Notes under the pieces: generated by a model | Seen by the model: only the letters and a program-made list of their open reading frames with translations | What the model was told of the DNA's origin: nothing | Databases searched by the model: none | Program-made: the position numbers and the translations under genes | Shown: positions 11,583 through 21,035 of the stretch, piece by piece | How the letters are laid out: every line of letters starts with the position of its first letter | How positions within the stretch are numbered: position 1 is the stretch's first letter | NCBI GenBank assembly: GCA_030280995.1 | Contig: JASXTE010000015.1 | Coordinates: 20,604,501 to 20,668,500 of the forward strand | DNA length: 64,000 nt | Direction: 5' to 3' | Origin: Hemileia vastatrix | Taxonomy: Eukaryota; Basidiomycota; Pucciniomycetes; Pucciniales; Zaghouaniaceae

Positions 11583-11848
11583 GTAGGGGGGTCGGTGGAG
11601 GGGTTTGAGGGGGGGATTTTAGGTGGATTTGAGGGGGTGAAGGTGGGTTTGAGGCAGGCAAGGAGGGGTTAAAGGGGGGATTGAGGGGGTAAAGGGAGGG
11701 TAGAGGGGGACTAAAGGGGGTATTTGAGGCGGGTAAGGAGGGGGTAAAAGGCGGGTAAGGAGGGGTTAAAAGGGGGTTAAAAGGGGGTAAAGGGGGATTA
11801 GAGGGGAAGTTTTGAGGCAGGCAAGGAAGGGTTAAAGGGGGGACCTTT
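11583..11848 (+). repeat. G-rich degenerate minisatellite (possible G-quadruplex)
   Basis: About 265 bases in which nearly every 8-12 bases contain a run of 3-7 G on the + strand, with words such as GGGTTTGAGGCAGGCAAGG, GGGGTTAAAGGGGGG and GGGTAAAAGGCGGG. Units of about 20 and 70 bases recur; GAGGC-GG-AAGGA-GGGTTAAA appears several times. The strand is almost pure purine plus T. The minus-strand proline-rich frame over it is a by-product of the composition. Confidence 0.85.
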
Positions 11849-11879
11849 TCTGGGGCATTTTGAAGCAAGAAAAAAAGAC

Positions 11880-12502
11880 TAATCTCTGCTTTTTAATTTT
11901 TTTTTCTTTCCCTTAGTTTCTGAATATTTCCCCCTGATCCAAAATAAATCAGGTAATTTATTTTTTTTATTTGTGTTTGTTTTTGCAAATAATTAATTAT
12001 TCTTAAATTTACTGAATTTAATTTTTTTTTTTTTAGTTTAATAAATTGGATTGAAGGATATCAAGTGGTATTTCCAATAGCAGGTAAGTAATTTTATTTA
12101 TTTATTTATTTATATTTTTTTTGAAATTTAATTTAATTTAATTTTTTTTATTTACCCTTTTTTTTTAGTGATTTTGTTTGTTTTTTCAAGAATTTTATCT
12201 GGTATTTCAAAGACCATTCAGGATTTTTTTTTTTTTTTTTTTTTTTGAAATTTATTTAACAATATTTTTTTTGTTTTTTTTAGAAATTTTTATCTAGGAT
12301 ATTAACTGGTATTTCAATGATAATTCAGGTTTTTATTTTGAATTTTCATTTTTTTTTAAATTTTTTACTGATTTTTTTGCAATTTTATTATTATTATTTT
12401 TTTTGTTTTTTTTTACCAAAATTTTTTTTTTTCAATTATTTTGCTGATAATTTTTTATTGTTGGGTTTTTTTTAATATATTTATTTTATTTTATTTTATT
12501 TT
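11880..12502. other. T-rich stretch with a tandem ATTT-type repeat
   Basis: Long poly-T runs, including more than 20 T near 12223-12246, and ATTTATTT repeats near 12095-12120. It may be the promoter or leader side of the 12503 pseudogene, but no specific signal can be read. Confidence 0.4.
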
Positions 12503-13872
12503 TTGTTTCATAAATTTTTTTTCCTGGACGTTACTAAGGAAAATTTAACTCTCTCATCTTCATTATCATCAATTTCTTCTGAATCATCTTTATCCTCTCT
12601 TTCTTCCTTGTCTTCAAATCTTGAAAGCTCCATAAATAACCATCAAATATATTCAACTTCTTCTTCTCTATCTTTACTTTCTTCCATCTCTTCAATATCC
12701 TTCAATTCTATTCCTTCAATATATTAAACTTCTTCTTCTTTATCTTTACTTTCTTCTATCTCTTCAATGTCCTTCAATTCTATTCCTTCTCCCAATCAAT
12801 CTGAGCTTTCCTTACCAGAAAATTAAAAGCAGAAAATCATGGAACCAGCTAAATAATCAAGCAATTCAAAGACAAATTTTTATCAAAATAGAAAATTGAT
12901 TAGGATGAAGATATTTTACAAAAAATTCTTTGAAGATTTGGATGATCTCAAATTTTATAAGACTTCAATATCAAATCTTAAGAAAAAATTTTTTTACAAA
13001 AACATCAAAAACCTTACAGAAGGCAGTATAGATCTCATTGTTGCAGTTTTCAATAACGGATACAAAACTTAATTCATCTTAGAAGCTCATTCATTTAATG
13101 GGAAAAAAGATGAAGTTTTTTCCAGCTTTCTGATTTAATTTCTACTCTCTATCAAATGGCTTTGGTTCAACAACCCTTATCAAATAAAAATCTGATTTTT
13201 GGTGTCATGAAAGGTTTTGGTTGGCAACCAGGACATGCTAAAGGAGTTTCATTTGGTGTTTAAATATTTTTTTATTATAAGTAATTTCTAATTTTGTCAT
13301 ATATTTCAGGAATTTATTCTTTATTGTAAAATTTGAAACCGGAGCAAATGGAAGAAGATCTGAAATGATGGAATTATTCAGGAACAATTAATATTTTCTT
13401 GGGAAATTGATTTAAAAAATTATGTATTCAATCTTTTCAAAAAATCCACCAACTTGCTTTAAAATATGGTTTACTGAATTGGTCTTACTCTGAATGGGAA
13501 GAGGCAATAAATTCTTATGTTTTTTGTTCTAATGTTATCATCACTTATAATGGATTCTACAATAATTTTCATCTAGATAAACATGATAAGAATTGTCTAA
13601 CATTTGAAATTTTCTCTTATATTAATCCAGAGACTGGTGTTCCTATTCCATCACCCTCTTCTGCTGAGGGACATGGCCTTTATTTTCTTGACCGTAAATG
13701 TATTATTGATTTTGGTAGTGGCAATGGAATAATTGAGGCTATATGGAATTCTTCTCAACTTTGGCACAAACAACTAAAGCACCTCCAACTTTAGTTTCTT
13801 GTCAAGAATTTACCCATTTTGGCTGTTCATTCCAAATAAATGAAGGTCTTATCAATTGTATTAATAATCAAA
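12503..13872 (+). pseudogene. TET/JBP-like 2OG-Fe(II) dioxygenase pseudogene
   Basis: A broken gene of the Tet-like 2OG-Fe(II) oxygenase superfamily, which in basidiomycetes is expanded together with transposons. The N-terminus is serine-rich (12541-12810). A Lys/Asn-rich middle with stops follows. The core at 13488-13760 is well preserved: WSYSEWEEAINSYVF, then NGFYNNFHLDKHDKN, which contains the HxD iron-binding pair, then EIFSYINPETGVPIPSPSS, AEGHGLYFLDRKCIIDFG and GIIEAIW. A frameshift near 13765 leads to LVSCQEFTHFGCSFQINEG (13790-13850), which carries the distal His region. A possible intron ends with TTTCAG at 13311. Multiple stops make it non-functional. Whether the ancestor oxidised 5-methylcytosine cannot be told from this remnant. 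Confidence 0.7.
12655..12795 (+). repeat. 72-base tandem duplication in the serine-rich segment
   Basis: AACTTCTTCTTCTCTATC starting at 12655 and its near copy starting at 12727 head two units of 72 bases (24 codons). They run through CTTTACTTTCTTCCATCTC to CAATTCTATTCC. The in-frame stop at 12725 lies at the junction. Confidence 0.85.
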
Positions 13873-13880
13873 AAAAATAA

Positions 13881-14110
13881 AATAAGATAAAAAAATTGTT
13901 CTTAGTAGATCTTTCAAGTATGGTAACTAAAATATTATAAAAAATTTTCTATCATTGAACTTTTTCTTCCATTTTTTTTTCTTTTTTTTCTCATTCATTA
14001 ATTTTTTTTATTTTTTTTATTTTTTATCTTTTTTAATTTTTTTAAATTTTCCTTTTTATTTTAATTTTTTTCAATTTTATTTTTCCTTTTAAATTTTTTT
14101 GCATTTATTT
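13881..14110. other. T-rich non-coding stretch
   Basis: Mostly poly-T and TTTTTATTTT words downstream of the oxygenase pseudogene. Nothing else was recognised. Confidence 0.4.
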
Positions 14111-14465
14111 TGGATTTTTCTCTTCCAATTATTTTTTTAAAGTTACATCAAGATAGATTACTATTTTTATATAATGGTGTATCTGGCCTTAGGCCGTTCT
14201 ACTGGCTATTATATAAAATAGGAAAACTTGATTGGGACTGGTGAAAATAATTGGTTGAAGAAATTTTCATTTTTAATATTTTTTCATTTAATTTTGGATT
14301 TGTCTCTTCCAATTATTTTTTAAAGTTACGTCAAGATAGATTACTACTTTTATATAATGGTGCATCTGGCCTTAGGTTGTTCTACTGGCTATTATATAAT
14401 ATAGTAAAACTTGATTGGGATTGGTGAAAATAATTGGTTGAAGAAATTTTCATTTTTAAATTTTT
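14111..14465. repeat. Tandem duplication, period 184 bases, two copies
   Basis: TGGATTTTTCTCTTCCAATT at 14111 and TGGATTTGTCTCTTCCAATT at 14295 begin two copies that stay alignable for about 170 bases, through TATATAATGGTG, ATCTGGCCTTAGG, GGCTATTATATAA and GGTTGAAGAAATTTTCATT. About ten differences are visible. No open frame. Confidence 0.9.
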
Positions 14466-14489
14466 TTTCCATTTGATTTCTTTGATTCA

Positions 14490-14775
14490 ATAAATTGCAG
14501 GGGGGGTATTGCCAAATTTTCATATCAGACTTTAAAAAAAAATTGCCTTGAAAATTTGGTGATACCCTACCCTTAATTCAATAAAATACAGGGGGGGGTA
14601 TTGCCAAATTTTCATATGAGACTTGCAAAAAAAAATTGACTTGAAATTTTGGTGATACCCATCCCTTACTTCAATAAAATGTAGGGGGGAGTATTGCCAA
14701 AATTTCATATAAGGCTTGCAAAATTCTTTACTTGAAAGAATTTTGATGATACCCACCCCTTAGTTCAATCAAATT
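14490..14775. repeat. Three tandem hairpin units of about 93 bases
   Basis: Each unit opens with TTCAATAAA and an AGGGGGG run, then GTATTGCCAAATTTTCATAT, a 20-25 base loop rich in A, and the complement GAAATTTTGGTGATACCC. Units start near 14490, 14577 and 14670. Each is therefore an inverted repeat by itself. The GGGGGT...CCAAATTTTCAT start also resembles the blocks at 11449 and 57893, so the units may be tandemly repeated ends of one small DNA transposon family. The minus-strand frame over the array is repetitive and not a gene. Confidence 0.85.
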
Positions 14776-14999
14776 CAGGTATGAAATTTGGGGATTTTCA
14801 AATGTGACTTGAAATTTTTAACTAAAAAAGAATTTTTAAGATTAAAAATTGTTAAAAATTTTATTTAAAAAAGAATTTATAACATTAAAATATGAAAATT
14901 CAACTAATGATGGATAGAGTAAAGAAATACAGGAAATTAAGATAAAATTTTATGTACAATTTATTATGAACATTTGAAGTTTGAGAGAAATAAAACAAA
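14776..14999. other. AT-rich, nothing recognised
   Basis: A-rich with AAGAATTT repeats (GAATTTTTAAGATTAAAAATT and the like). No gene was seen. Confidence 0.35.
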
Positions 15000-15486
15000 C
15001 TAGTCAACAAACAATTTCTTTAAACATTCAATTTCCTCAACATATTTATTAGCTTTAACACATTCTATCAAGAAATCTTTCTTTTTGGAATTTTCTTCAT
15101 TATCAAGCTTATATTTCTTCTGTTCCATGAGGTTTTGATGCTCAAGTGTTTTCTCCACTTTCTCTGATTTTTCAAAACTTAGAGATAGCTCAAATTTTTT
15201 CTCCTCCAAGTCTTGTGCCCTATCATTTTTCTAATAAGAGAGTTTGGACTTCCTCTTCTCCAAGACTTGTGTCCTATCATCCTTGCATAAAGAGAGTTCA
15301 AACTTCTTCTCTTCCAAATAATGTACCCTGTCATCCTTCCTTAAAGAGAGCTTGTATTTTTGCTATTCAAACTTTAGAGTCTCTTTAGCAACTTTCACCT
15401 GTTCTAGAGTGATAATAAATATTAAAAAAAAGTAGATGTAAAGCAGAGTAAAGTATTAAGAGGTTTGGTATCACTTACCAGCATCA
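15000..15486 (-). pseudogene. Truncated spliced gene with coiled-coil repeats, cut by LTR insertion
   Basis: Reading on the minus strand, an exon end ATGATGCTG is followed by GTAAGT (donor at 15478). A 75-base intron ends in TCTAG at 15404, and the next exon runs to a stop near 15000. That exon encodes a strongly charged helix with three copies of LEEKKFELSL-KDDR-like repeats and then LEHQNLMEQKKYKL and KKDFLIECVKANKYVEEIE, a clear coiled coil. Two in-frame stops (TAG) lie in the repeats. The 5' part is removed by the LTR starting at 15487. The style fits the C-terminal coiled coil of NAM-associated proteins of Harbinger elements, but the assignment is an inference. Confidence 0.5.
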
Positions 15487-16576
15487 TGTTGTGGTCTTCC
15501 AACATTGGAAGAGCCCTTTGTTTGTCTGTTTGGTGTTGTTTTGGTATGTCTTTATTGGCATTGTTTGAATAATGCGGTGTTTTTCTGGTATTATTCAGTG
15601 AATATTGGGACCACGGGTATGTGATTACTACCATTGGATAGCCCCAGTTTTCTCTATATTTTATGTCACTATGATATGTTTCATATTCTTAGTTTTAAGG
15701 GGTCATTTCCTCATTTTTCATTTCTAAAAGATTTCTGTTTAATTTTGTTTTTCATGTTTTACGGTCTAAACTTAAGTCTTATGGCTAAGTGCTTAGTACC
15801 ATTAGGTAGAGCTAATTTGGCTCTATATTTTATTTCACAATGTTGTTATAGTTTAATTTTGTGTTTTAAGGGTTTTAGTAGTCATGGTGGATTTTTCTAA
15901 GTATTTTGGGCTTTTTTGGAGGTTTTTGGTGGTTTTCTGGCTTCAGGGTGGTCCAGCTGCCTCTAGGCAGGCAGACTGCCTGCCTTAGTGCTAGAAGGCT
16001 GGGAAGCGTTTCTAAAGGGTTTTTATGCAATTTTACTGTCAAAAGTGCCAAATTTGTTGCTATGCATGGGGCTTTTTAGATGGTGGTCTGTGTGTACATA
16101 CTATATAAGACAGTTTGGGGAAACTTTAATTATCATACAACCATCTGGAGGTGATATCATTGTTCTCACTCAGTTTTCACTGTTTTTTGGCAACAATTGT
16201 CTGTGTTTGTTGCAAGGTTAGTTCTTCATTTAACTCAACTTTGGCAACTGGTTTCTCTGGTGTAGCTTTGCAACCTGCATCAAGTATTATTGTTGTTTTC
16301 TGTGCAAAAAGTGCACAGTGTTTTGTTTTTTCTGGTGTGGATCTTTCTGCATTTCTGGTTTCTGGTTCTTTGGTTCTCAGTGGTCTACTATTGGCTACTG
16401 TCTTGACTTGTTAAGCAGTCAAGAAGTGTGTTGGAAGGGGTATAGTAAAAGTCTCTAATTTGCTGTAGCAAATAAATCTCACCTGGTATTTCTCAAAGGG
16501 ACAGGGGTTTTTCTTTCCAGCTTTACTTCAACTCCCTTGGTCAATGCCTATAGCTAGTACTATAGGATTGTCTACA
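15487..16576 (+). repeat. 5' LTR of family P Ty3/gypsy element
   Basis: It starts TGTTGTGGTCTTCCAACATT, which holds the small palindrome CTTCCAA-CA-TTGGAAG, and ends AGGATTGTCTACA (TG...CA). It is about 1090 bases long. Its limits are confirmed by the reverse-complement solo copy at 54067-55123. A TATATAA motif lies at 16102. A gag frame begins shortly downstream, as expected for a 5' LTR. Confidence 0.9.
16102..16108 (+). promoter_or_regulatory. TATA box of family P LTR
   Basis: CTATATAAGACAG lies in the downstream half of the LTR, an ordinary distance ahead of the LTR end. Role inferred. Confidence 0.4.
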
Positions 16577-16580
16577 TTTC

Positions 16581-16597
16581 TGGCCCCCAATGTGGGG
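16581..16597 (+). promoter_or_regulatory. Primer-binding site of family P element
   Basis: TGGCCCCCAATGTGGGG lies four bases after the LTR end. TGG right after the LTR is the usual mark of a tRNA-primed minus-strand start. The primer tRNA was not identified. A related TGGCGCCCAA occurs at 4518. Confidence 0.6.
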
Positions 16598-16647
16598 TGA
16601 AGATTTGTTAGCCTTTTGGATTTTCCATTACTTTTGGAGTCTCTTCT

Positions 16648-18276
16648 ATGTTTGGAAATTGTTTTTCTGGAATTCATTGGACCATGGCTTCTGGACCCTC
16701 TTTCTCTAGTGGTGGTAGTGGCACTGTTGGTGCTTCTGAGGATGGTAATCCTCCTGTTTCTGCTAGGCCTTCTGTCAGGATCACGTCCTGGAAGGGGCCT
16801 ATGATTATGGGGGATGATGTGGAGTTGTTTCTGGATCTTTTTGAGATTTCTTGGAATGTAGATGGTTCTTCTAACTTGAACATGGTGAAGCAAGTCATCT
16901 TTTACATTGGTGACAAGGCTCTGGTGAAGGAGGTTGCTGAAATGGAGGGTTATAGGAGGAAAGATTGGAAAAATTTGTGTCTTCAGATGACAGACAGGTG
17001 GGGATCCAGGTATTCAATGGTGGATCTCAATATGATTGCTGGTGAATGGAAATCTTATAGAGGTGTTGATAACCTCCACACTTATAGGAAGTTTCTGGCT
17101 CAGTTAGAGCCAGTGGTGGATTATTTGGTGGACATGCAGTAGTTGGAGAGTACTGACTCTGAAAGGGATATTTTCTGGTCTGCTTTGGCCAGGAATGTTA
17201 GGATTGATGTGTTAAAGGAGTTGGCTAGGAAGGATAAGATGAAGATTATTCCTCATGGAAACCAGAAATTTCCTTCTCTTTCTGTGTTGAAGGAGTTTGT
17301 AGAGGGACATCTGAAATTTTTGGCAGTGGATTCCTGCCTGGAAGCAAGCACTAATTATGTTAGCAAGGTTAGTGAAGCATTTTCTGAGGATGTGGAGGAG
17401 TCTAGAAAGAAGGGAGCGGTGAACAAGGGAAAGGCTCCTGAGAAGCCTAAGGAGGTTGACCCTGTGTTGGAGCAATTGGTTGATCTGACAAAAAAGCTAC
17501 ATATCTTTGTTCAGGAGGCTCAGAAGGCCAATAAGGCTCCTTCTCAGTCTAGGGATTTTGAGAGGAGGGATGGTAGGAGTGATCCTTGGGTCTGCTCTTA
17601 TTGCAGCAGGAAGGGACACAAGTTCAATGATTTTTGGGCACTGAATAGAGATGTGTCTGGAGGGAAGGTGGAATTTGATTGGAAAGTGTTCAAGCTCCTA
17701 GATGGTTCTTTTGTGAAGCCTAATGATGGTCAGGCTCCAGTAGACTTGGTGAGGAGGAGACATAAAGTCAACTCAAGAAGTCCAAGATTTGAAGAGTTGC
17801 CTAATGAGGCTTCTTCCTCTGGTAAATGTGAAGATGATGGAAAGAGTAAGGGAAAAGAGGCTAATAGAGTCTCATTCACATCTTCCTTAGGTGGTTTGGA
17901 GTTGTATTCTTGTGGTGGAAAGTCAAGTGGGGAATGCTTGGCTTGTGTTTATGAAGTGGAAGAAGGAAAGGTGGGAAGGCCCAAGAGAAGTTATCAGGCC
18001 CAACAAAAGCCTAAGGCTTCAAAGGTGTATCCTAAGCTGAGTGCAGCTAGGAAGAAGTACATCAAAGAGGAGCTGTACAAGATGCAGAAGGGTATAGCTG
18101 ATATGGGCCCCCCTAGTTTTGGAGCATTGGAGATGAATGGTGAGCCAATTCCAATGAATGTTGATTCTGACTCTGAGGAGGATGTCCCTTTGGCTTCATT
18201 GCCAAAGCCTGCTGGAGTTAGAGGTTCTGGTGAGGGGTCTGGTTTGATTCCTGTTAGTGGTTCTGGTCCTCAATAA
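16648..18276 (+). pseudogene. gag of family P Ty3/gypsy, one internal stop
   Basis: Structural Gag polyprotein that would form virus-like particles. From 16648 one frame runs to 18276 with a single TAG at 17140-17142. The first part has a Ser/Gly-rich lead, then the helical capsid region (DDVELFLDLFEISWNVDGSS, KQVIFYIGDKALVKEVAEM, WKSYRGVDNLHTYRKF). Near residues 310-330 of the joined frame is a zinc knuckle, CSYCSRKGHKFNDFW, where the last Cys of C-x2-C-x4-H-x4-C is replaced by Trp. The C-terminal third is Lys/Ser/Pro-rich. Length and order fit basidiomycete gypsy Gag. The real start may be the first ATG at 16648 or the one at 16684. Confidence 0.85.
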
Positions 18277-19071
18277 TCTTCTAGGACTAAGGTAGTGAAG
18301 CAGAAAGCTCACTTTGAGAGGCCAGTGGTTTCTGGCCAAGTTAATGTTATGAACTCTGTCCTGGGAATGATGAATCAGGGTAAGTTTTCCCTTAATTATG
18401 GGGAAATGTATGCTATCAGTCCTGGGCTGGCTGATAGACAGAAAAGGTTGTTGACCAGGAGAAGGTTTTCTTCTGGGGAGGTGGAATACATTTGTGATTC
18501 TGCTGAAAAATTTGGTGAGGGGTTGGAAACTCATTTTTCTGCCCCTCTGGGTTATGTCAATGTCACTCTGAATGGCAGGGAGGCTAGGGCATTGGTGGAT
18601 TGAGGTTCTCAGATTAACCTGATATCTTTGTTTGAGGCTACTCATCTGGGCCTCCCCATAAAGACAGGAATTGGAGGAAATTTAAGAGGGATTGGTGGCC
18701 ATGTCACTTAATTGATTGGAACAGCTGAGTTTGTGAAGCTGGATGTTAGTGGAGCCTCAGGAAAGTTTCATTTTTACATTTCCAAAGGTAATGTAAAAGC
18801 TTTTTTGCATGGACCATTCTTGATGGATTTCCAAGAAAGAATTGGTTATCAGTTTGATGTGGGAATTAGTTTGGAATTGACTGGTGAAGATGAAAGGAGA
18901 CTTCACATGAGGTTGTCATCTCCTGGAGAGGATGGCTGGGAGACCAGGCCTGGCTTGTCTTCAATGTGCCAGTGCATAGATTGTTGTAGGAGAAAAAGAG
19001 AAGTGGGTTCTGCCTCCAGTTTTTTGGAGTGTGGCTCAGGCTCTAGTGAGAGTCTGTCTTTTTTAGAGTGA
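18277..19071 (+). pseudogene. Aspartic protease region of family P pol, active site broken
   Basis: This is the retropepsin-like protease that would cleave the polyprotein. The frame from 18295 (FSAPLGYVNVTLNGREARAL, then VD) reaches the catalytic triplet D-S/T-G exactly where a stop occurs: GTGGAT-TGA-GGTTCT, that is Asp-stop-Gly-Ser. Downstream IQINLIS-like and HLGLPIKTGIGGNLRGIGGH parts match the flap and the second conserved stretch. A second stop at 18709 precedes FVKLDVSGASGKFHFYI and HGPFLMDF. The catalytic Asp survives, but the next residue is lost to the stop. Confidence 0.8.
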
Positions 19072-19926
19072 TGAAGGCTGATCACCCAAGTGCTACAACC
19101 TCTTCCCAAGATGAGGAAATCCCAGGTTGTAGTAGGTCAGCTCCCTTGGAGATATACCAAGTGGATTTGCAACTTTCTCTTTTTAATGTTTCTCTTCTCT
19201 GCAAGTATTTTTGAACTTTTTTATCAATTACCTGTTCTATCTCAAAATTCTCAATTATTTTTAATTCAAGTTCAAAGAAGAAGATTGGTTATATATCTTT
19301 ATTGAAAGATAGCGGAAAATCTGTGGAGTGGTGAGATTGGTGTCTAAAAGTAAGTCCTCCCAATTGTGCATCACTAGGTTTTCTTCTACACCTTTCAAAA
19401 ACATTACCTTGGCCATGTCTGTGAGCATTGGGGAAACCCCTGTTTATTTTTGTAGGATAGAAGAAAACTCAAGAAAATAAAATAAAAATTTCAAGATAAC
19501 TGAAGAAAATCAAGAAAAAAATCTGAAGATAATCAAGAAAGAAGAAAAGAATTTTTTTTGTGAAGATCATCAAGATCAATTTTTGGGCCTCCAGCATGAG
19601 GCTAAACTGCATAAAATTTTGAAGAAAGAATATCATCAAGATCAATTTTTGGGCCTCTAGCACAAGATTAAACTGTACAAAATTTTGAAGAAAGATTGTC
19701 AAGATCAATTTTTGGGCCTCCAGCATGAGGATAAACTGCACAATTTTAGAAGATGTGATTCAGAAGATGAATCAAGATTTGAAGATTTATAAGATAAAAG
19801 TGAGGATGAAGATGTGGAATTGTGGAAAAGTTTTGGAGTGGTGAGATTGGGGAATAAAACTCTGGTAGTGAAGACATCCTGAAGATTCCTCAAGTTGAAG
19901 GTGGAGCTGAAAAGTATAAGAAGGTA
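19072..19926 (+). pseudogene. Degenerate spacer of family P pol between protease and RT
   Basis: Frames are broken. It contains three tandem copies of a 63-66 base unit (19571-19745) that reads in one + frame as DQFLGLQHE-KLHKILKK repeats, and acidic Asp/Glu-rich sequence after it (19750-19830). No enzyme motif was recognised. Confidence 0.55.
19571..19745 (+). repeat. Three tandem 63-66 base units, in frame
   Basis: CAAGATCAATTTTTGGGCCT at 19571, 19637 and 19700 heads each unit, and each continues to AAACTGCAT-AAAATTTTGAAG. Since 66 and 63 are multiples of three, the repeat keeps the pol frame and gives 21-22 residue peptide repeats. The second copy has a stop. Confidence 0.88.
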
Positions 19927-20380
19927 GTGCAGAAGATTAGGCCTGTCAATGAGCCTATGCCTGTAGGATTAAATCCTCCTTTGAAGAGACCTCCTTTGTC
20001 AAGAGATCTGTACTATACTCCTCTGGTGAAAAATCCTCCTGATTTTGTGGAAACTTCTAGGGTGACTATGGAAAGGTTGAAAGTTGTTAATTTTGGTCCT
20101 GATAGTTTGTTGTCTGATTAGGAAAAGAATTTGTTGTTGCATGTTATTGTGCTGAGGGAGAAAGAAGTGGCATTTTTTGAAGAAGAAAGTGGTATGTTGA
20201 AGCATTCTTATCGGGAACCTTGTTTGATTCCTGTGGTTTGTCATGAGCCTTGGCAAATCAAACCTATTCCAATTCAAGCTTCTATCAGGGATGAATTTGT
20301 AGAGATTTTTAGAGAAAGAGTCGGGAATGGATGGTACAAAAAATCAACATCTAGTTACTCAAGTCAGGTTTTCTGTGTAA
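19927..20380 (+). pseudogene. Start of family P reverse transcriptase, truncated
   Basis: The frame shows the region just before the RT palm: PVNEPMPVGLNPPLKRPPLS and ETSRVTMERLKVVNFGPD; then, after a stop at 20119, REKEVAFFEEESGMLKHSYR, VVCHEPWQIKPIPI and EIFRERVGNGWYKKSTSSYS. The final motif, ending SQVFCV, is the conserved STSSYSSPVFCV entry into the RT fingers. At 20378 the pol frame ends and a Harbinger terminal repeat begins. No YIDD motif or remaining RT of this family was found anywhere in the window. Confidence 0.8.
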
Positions 20381-20744
20381 GGGCATCTACCACTGTGTCT
20401 GTAAGTTGGGTTGGTATGCATACTTTACCAATAATTTAGGGTATATTCATTCACTGTTGCATTATCACCCCTCATTAACTATTCATTTCTGTAAATATTG
20501 GTTTAAAGTAAGTATATATACTTACAGATACTTACTTTGTGTCATTATGTCACCCCCCTGTCTGCCAATTTTTTTTGATTTTGTATCCCACTTGCTGATC
20601 ACTTTCTTGCCTCTTTCCTGGCTCCTCATTTTTCATAATTTTTATTAAAAGCCACCTTACTCACTATTAAAACCAAATATCACTTATATATACTTCATTA
20701 CACTACTGTAAATTAAACACAAACATACACTACAAAAATTTCAA

Positions 20745-20950
20745 GTGATCCAAGGAAAAAATGACCTCCAAACTGGAACGCATAGGAAGAAGAACAACTT
20801 GCTATTTCTTCGATATCTATTAGCAAAAAACCTGAATTTTCTACATCACAGTCAGGAGAAACCTTCTATAAGAAAGTCGAAGTACACTTTAATGCTCATA
20901 GTAAACTGCACTACTGAGATTTTGAACTGATTAAAATAAGGTCCATATTA
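20745..20950 (+). pseudogene. Harbinger partner gene, first exon remnant (Myb/SANT-like part)
   Basis: From about 20850 the frame SQSGETFYKKVEVHFNAHS corresponds to the QSGETFW-x-x-V-x-x-x-FN segment of the trihelix/Myb-like protein encoded next to PIF transposases, which binds transposon ends. Upstream RKKNNLLFLRYLLAKNLNF is a decayed W-T-x-E-E-D segment. A stop (TGA) interrupts at 20914. The next exon begins after CCCACTTTAG at 21020. The function is known for the family, not for this copy. Confidence 0.55.
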
Positions 20951-21035
20951 TACATTTTTTGTATTTAATATTTAATCATACTACTCAAAAATGACTAATT
21001 ATTCTTTTATCCCACTTTAGATGGAAAGCTTTGAA

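Noticed and set aside
11482..11868. 128-residue proline-rich minus-strand frame
   Set aside because: It is the complement of the G-run minisatellite; the Pro/Leu composition follows from the C runs and there is no start or splice context.
16528..16898. Minus-strand frames opposite the start of family P gag
   Set aside because: Basic or proline-rich shadows of the Gag frame, without motifs.
19469..19741. Minus-strand frame with three LMLEAQKLILMIF-like repeats
   Set aside because: Antisense of the tandem units in the gypsy pol linker; the + strand reading agrees with the pol frame.
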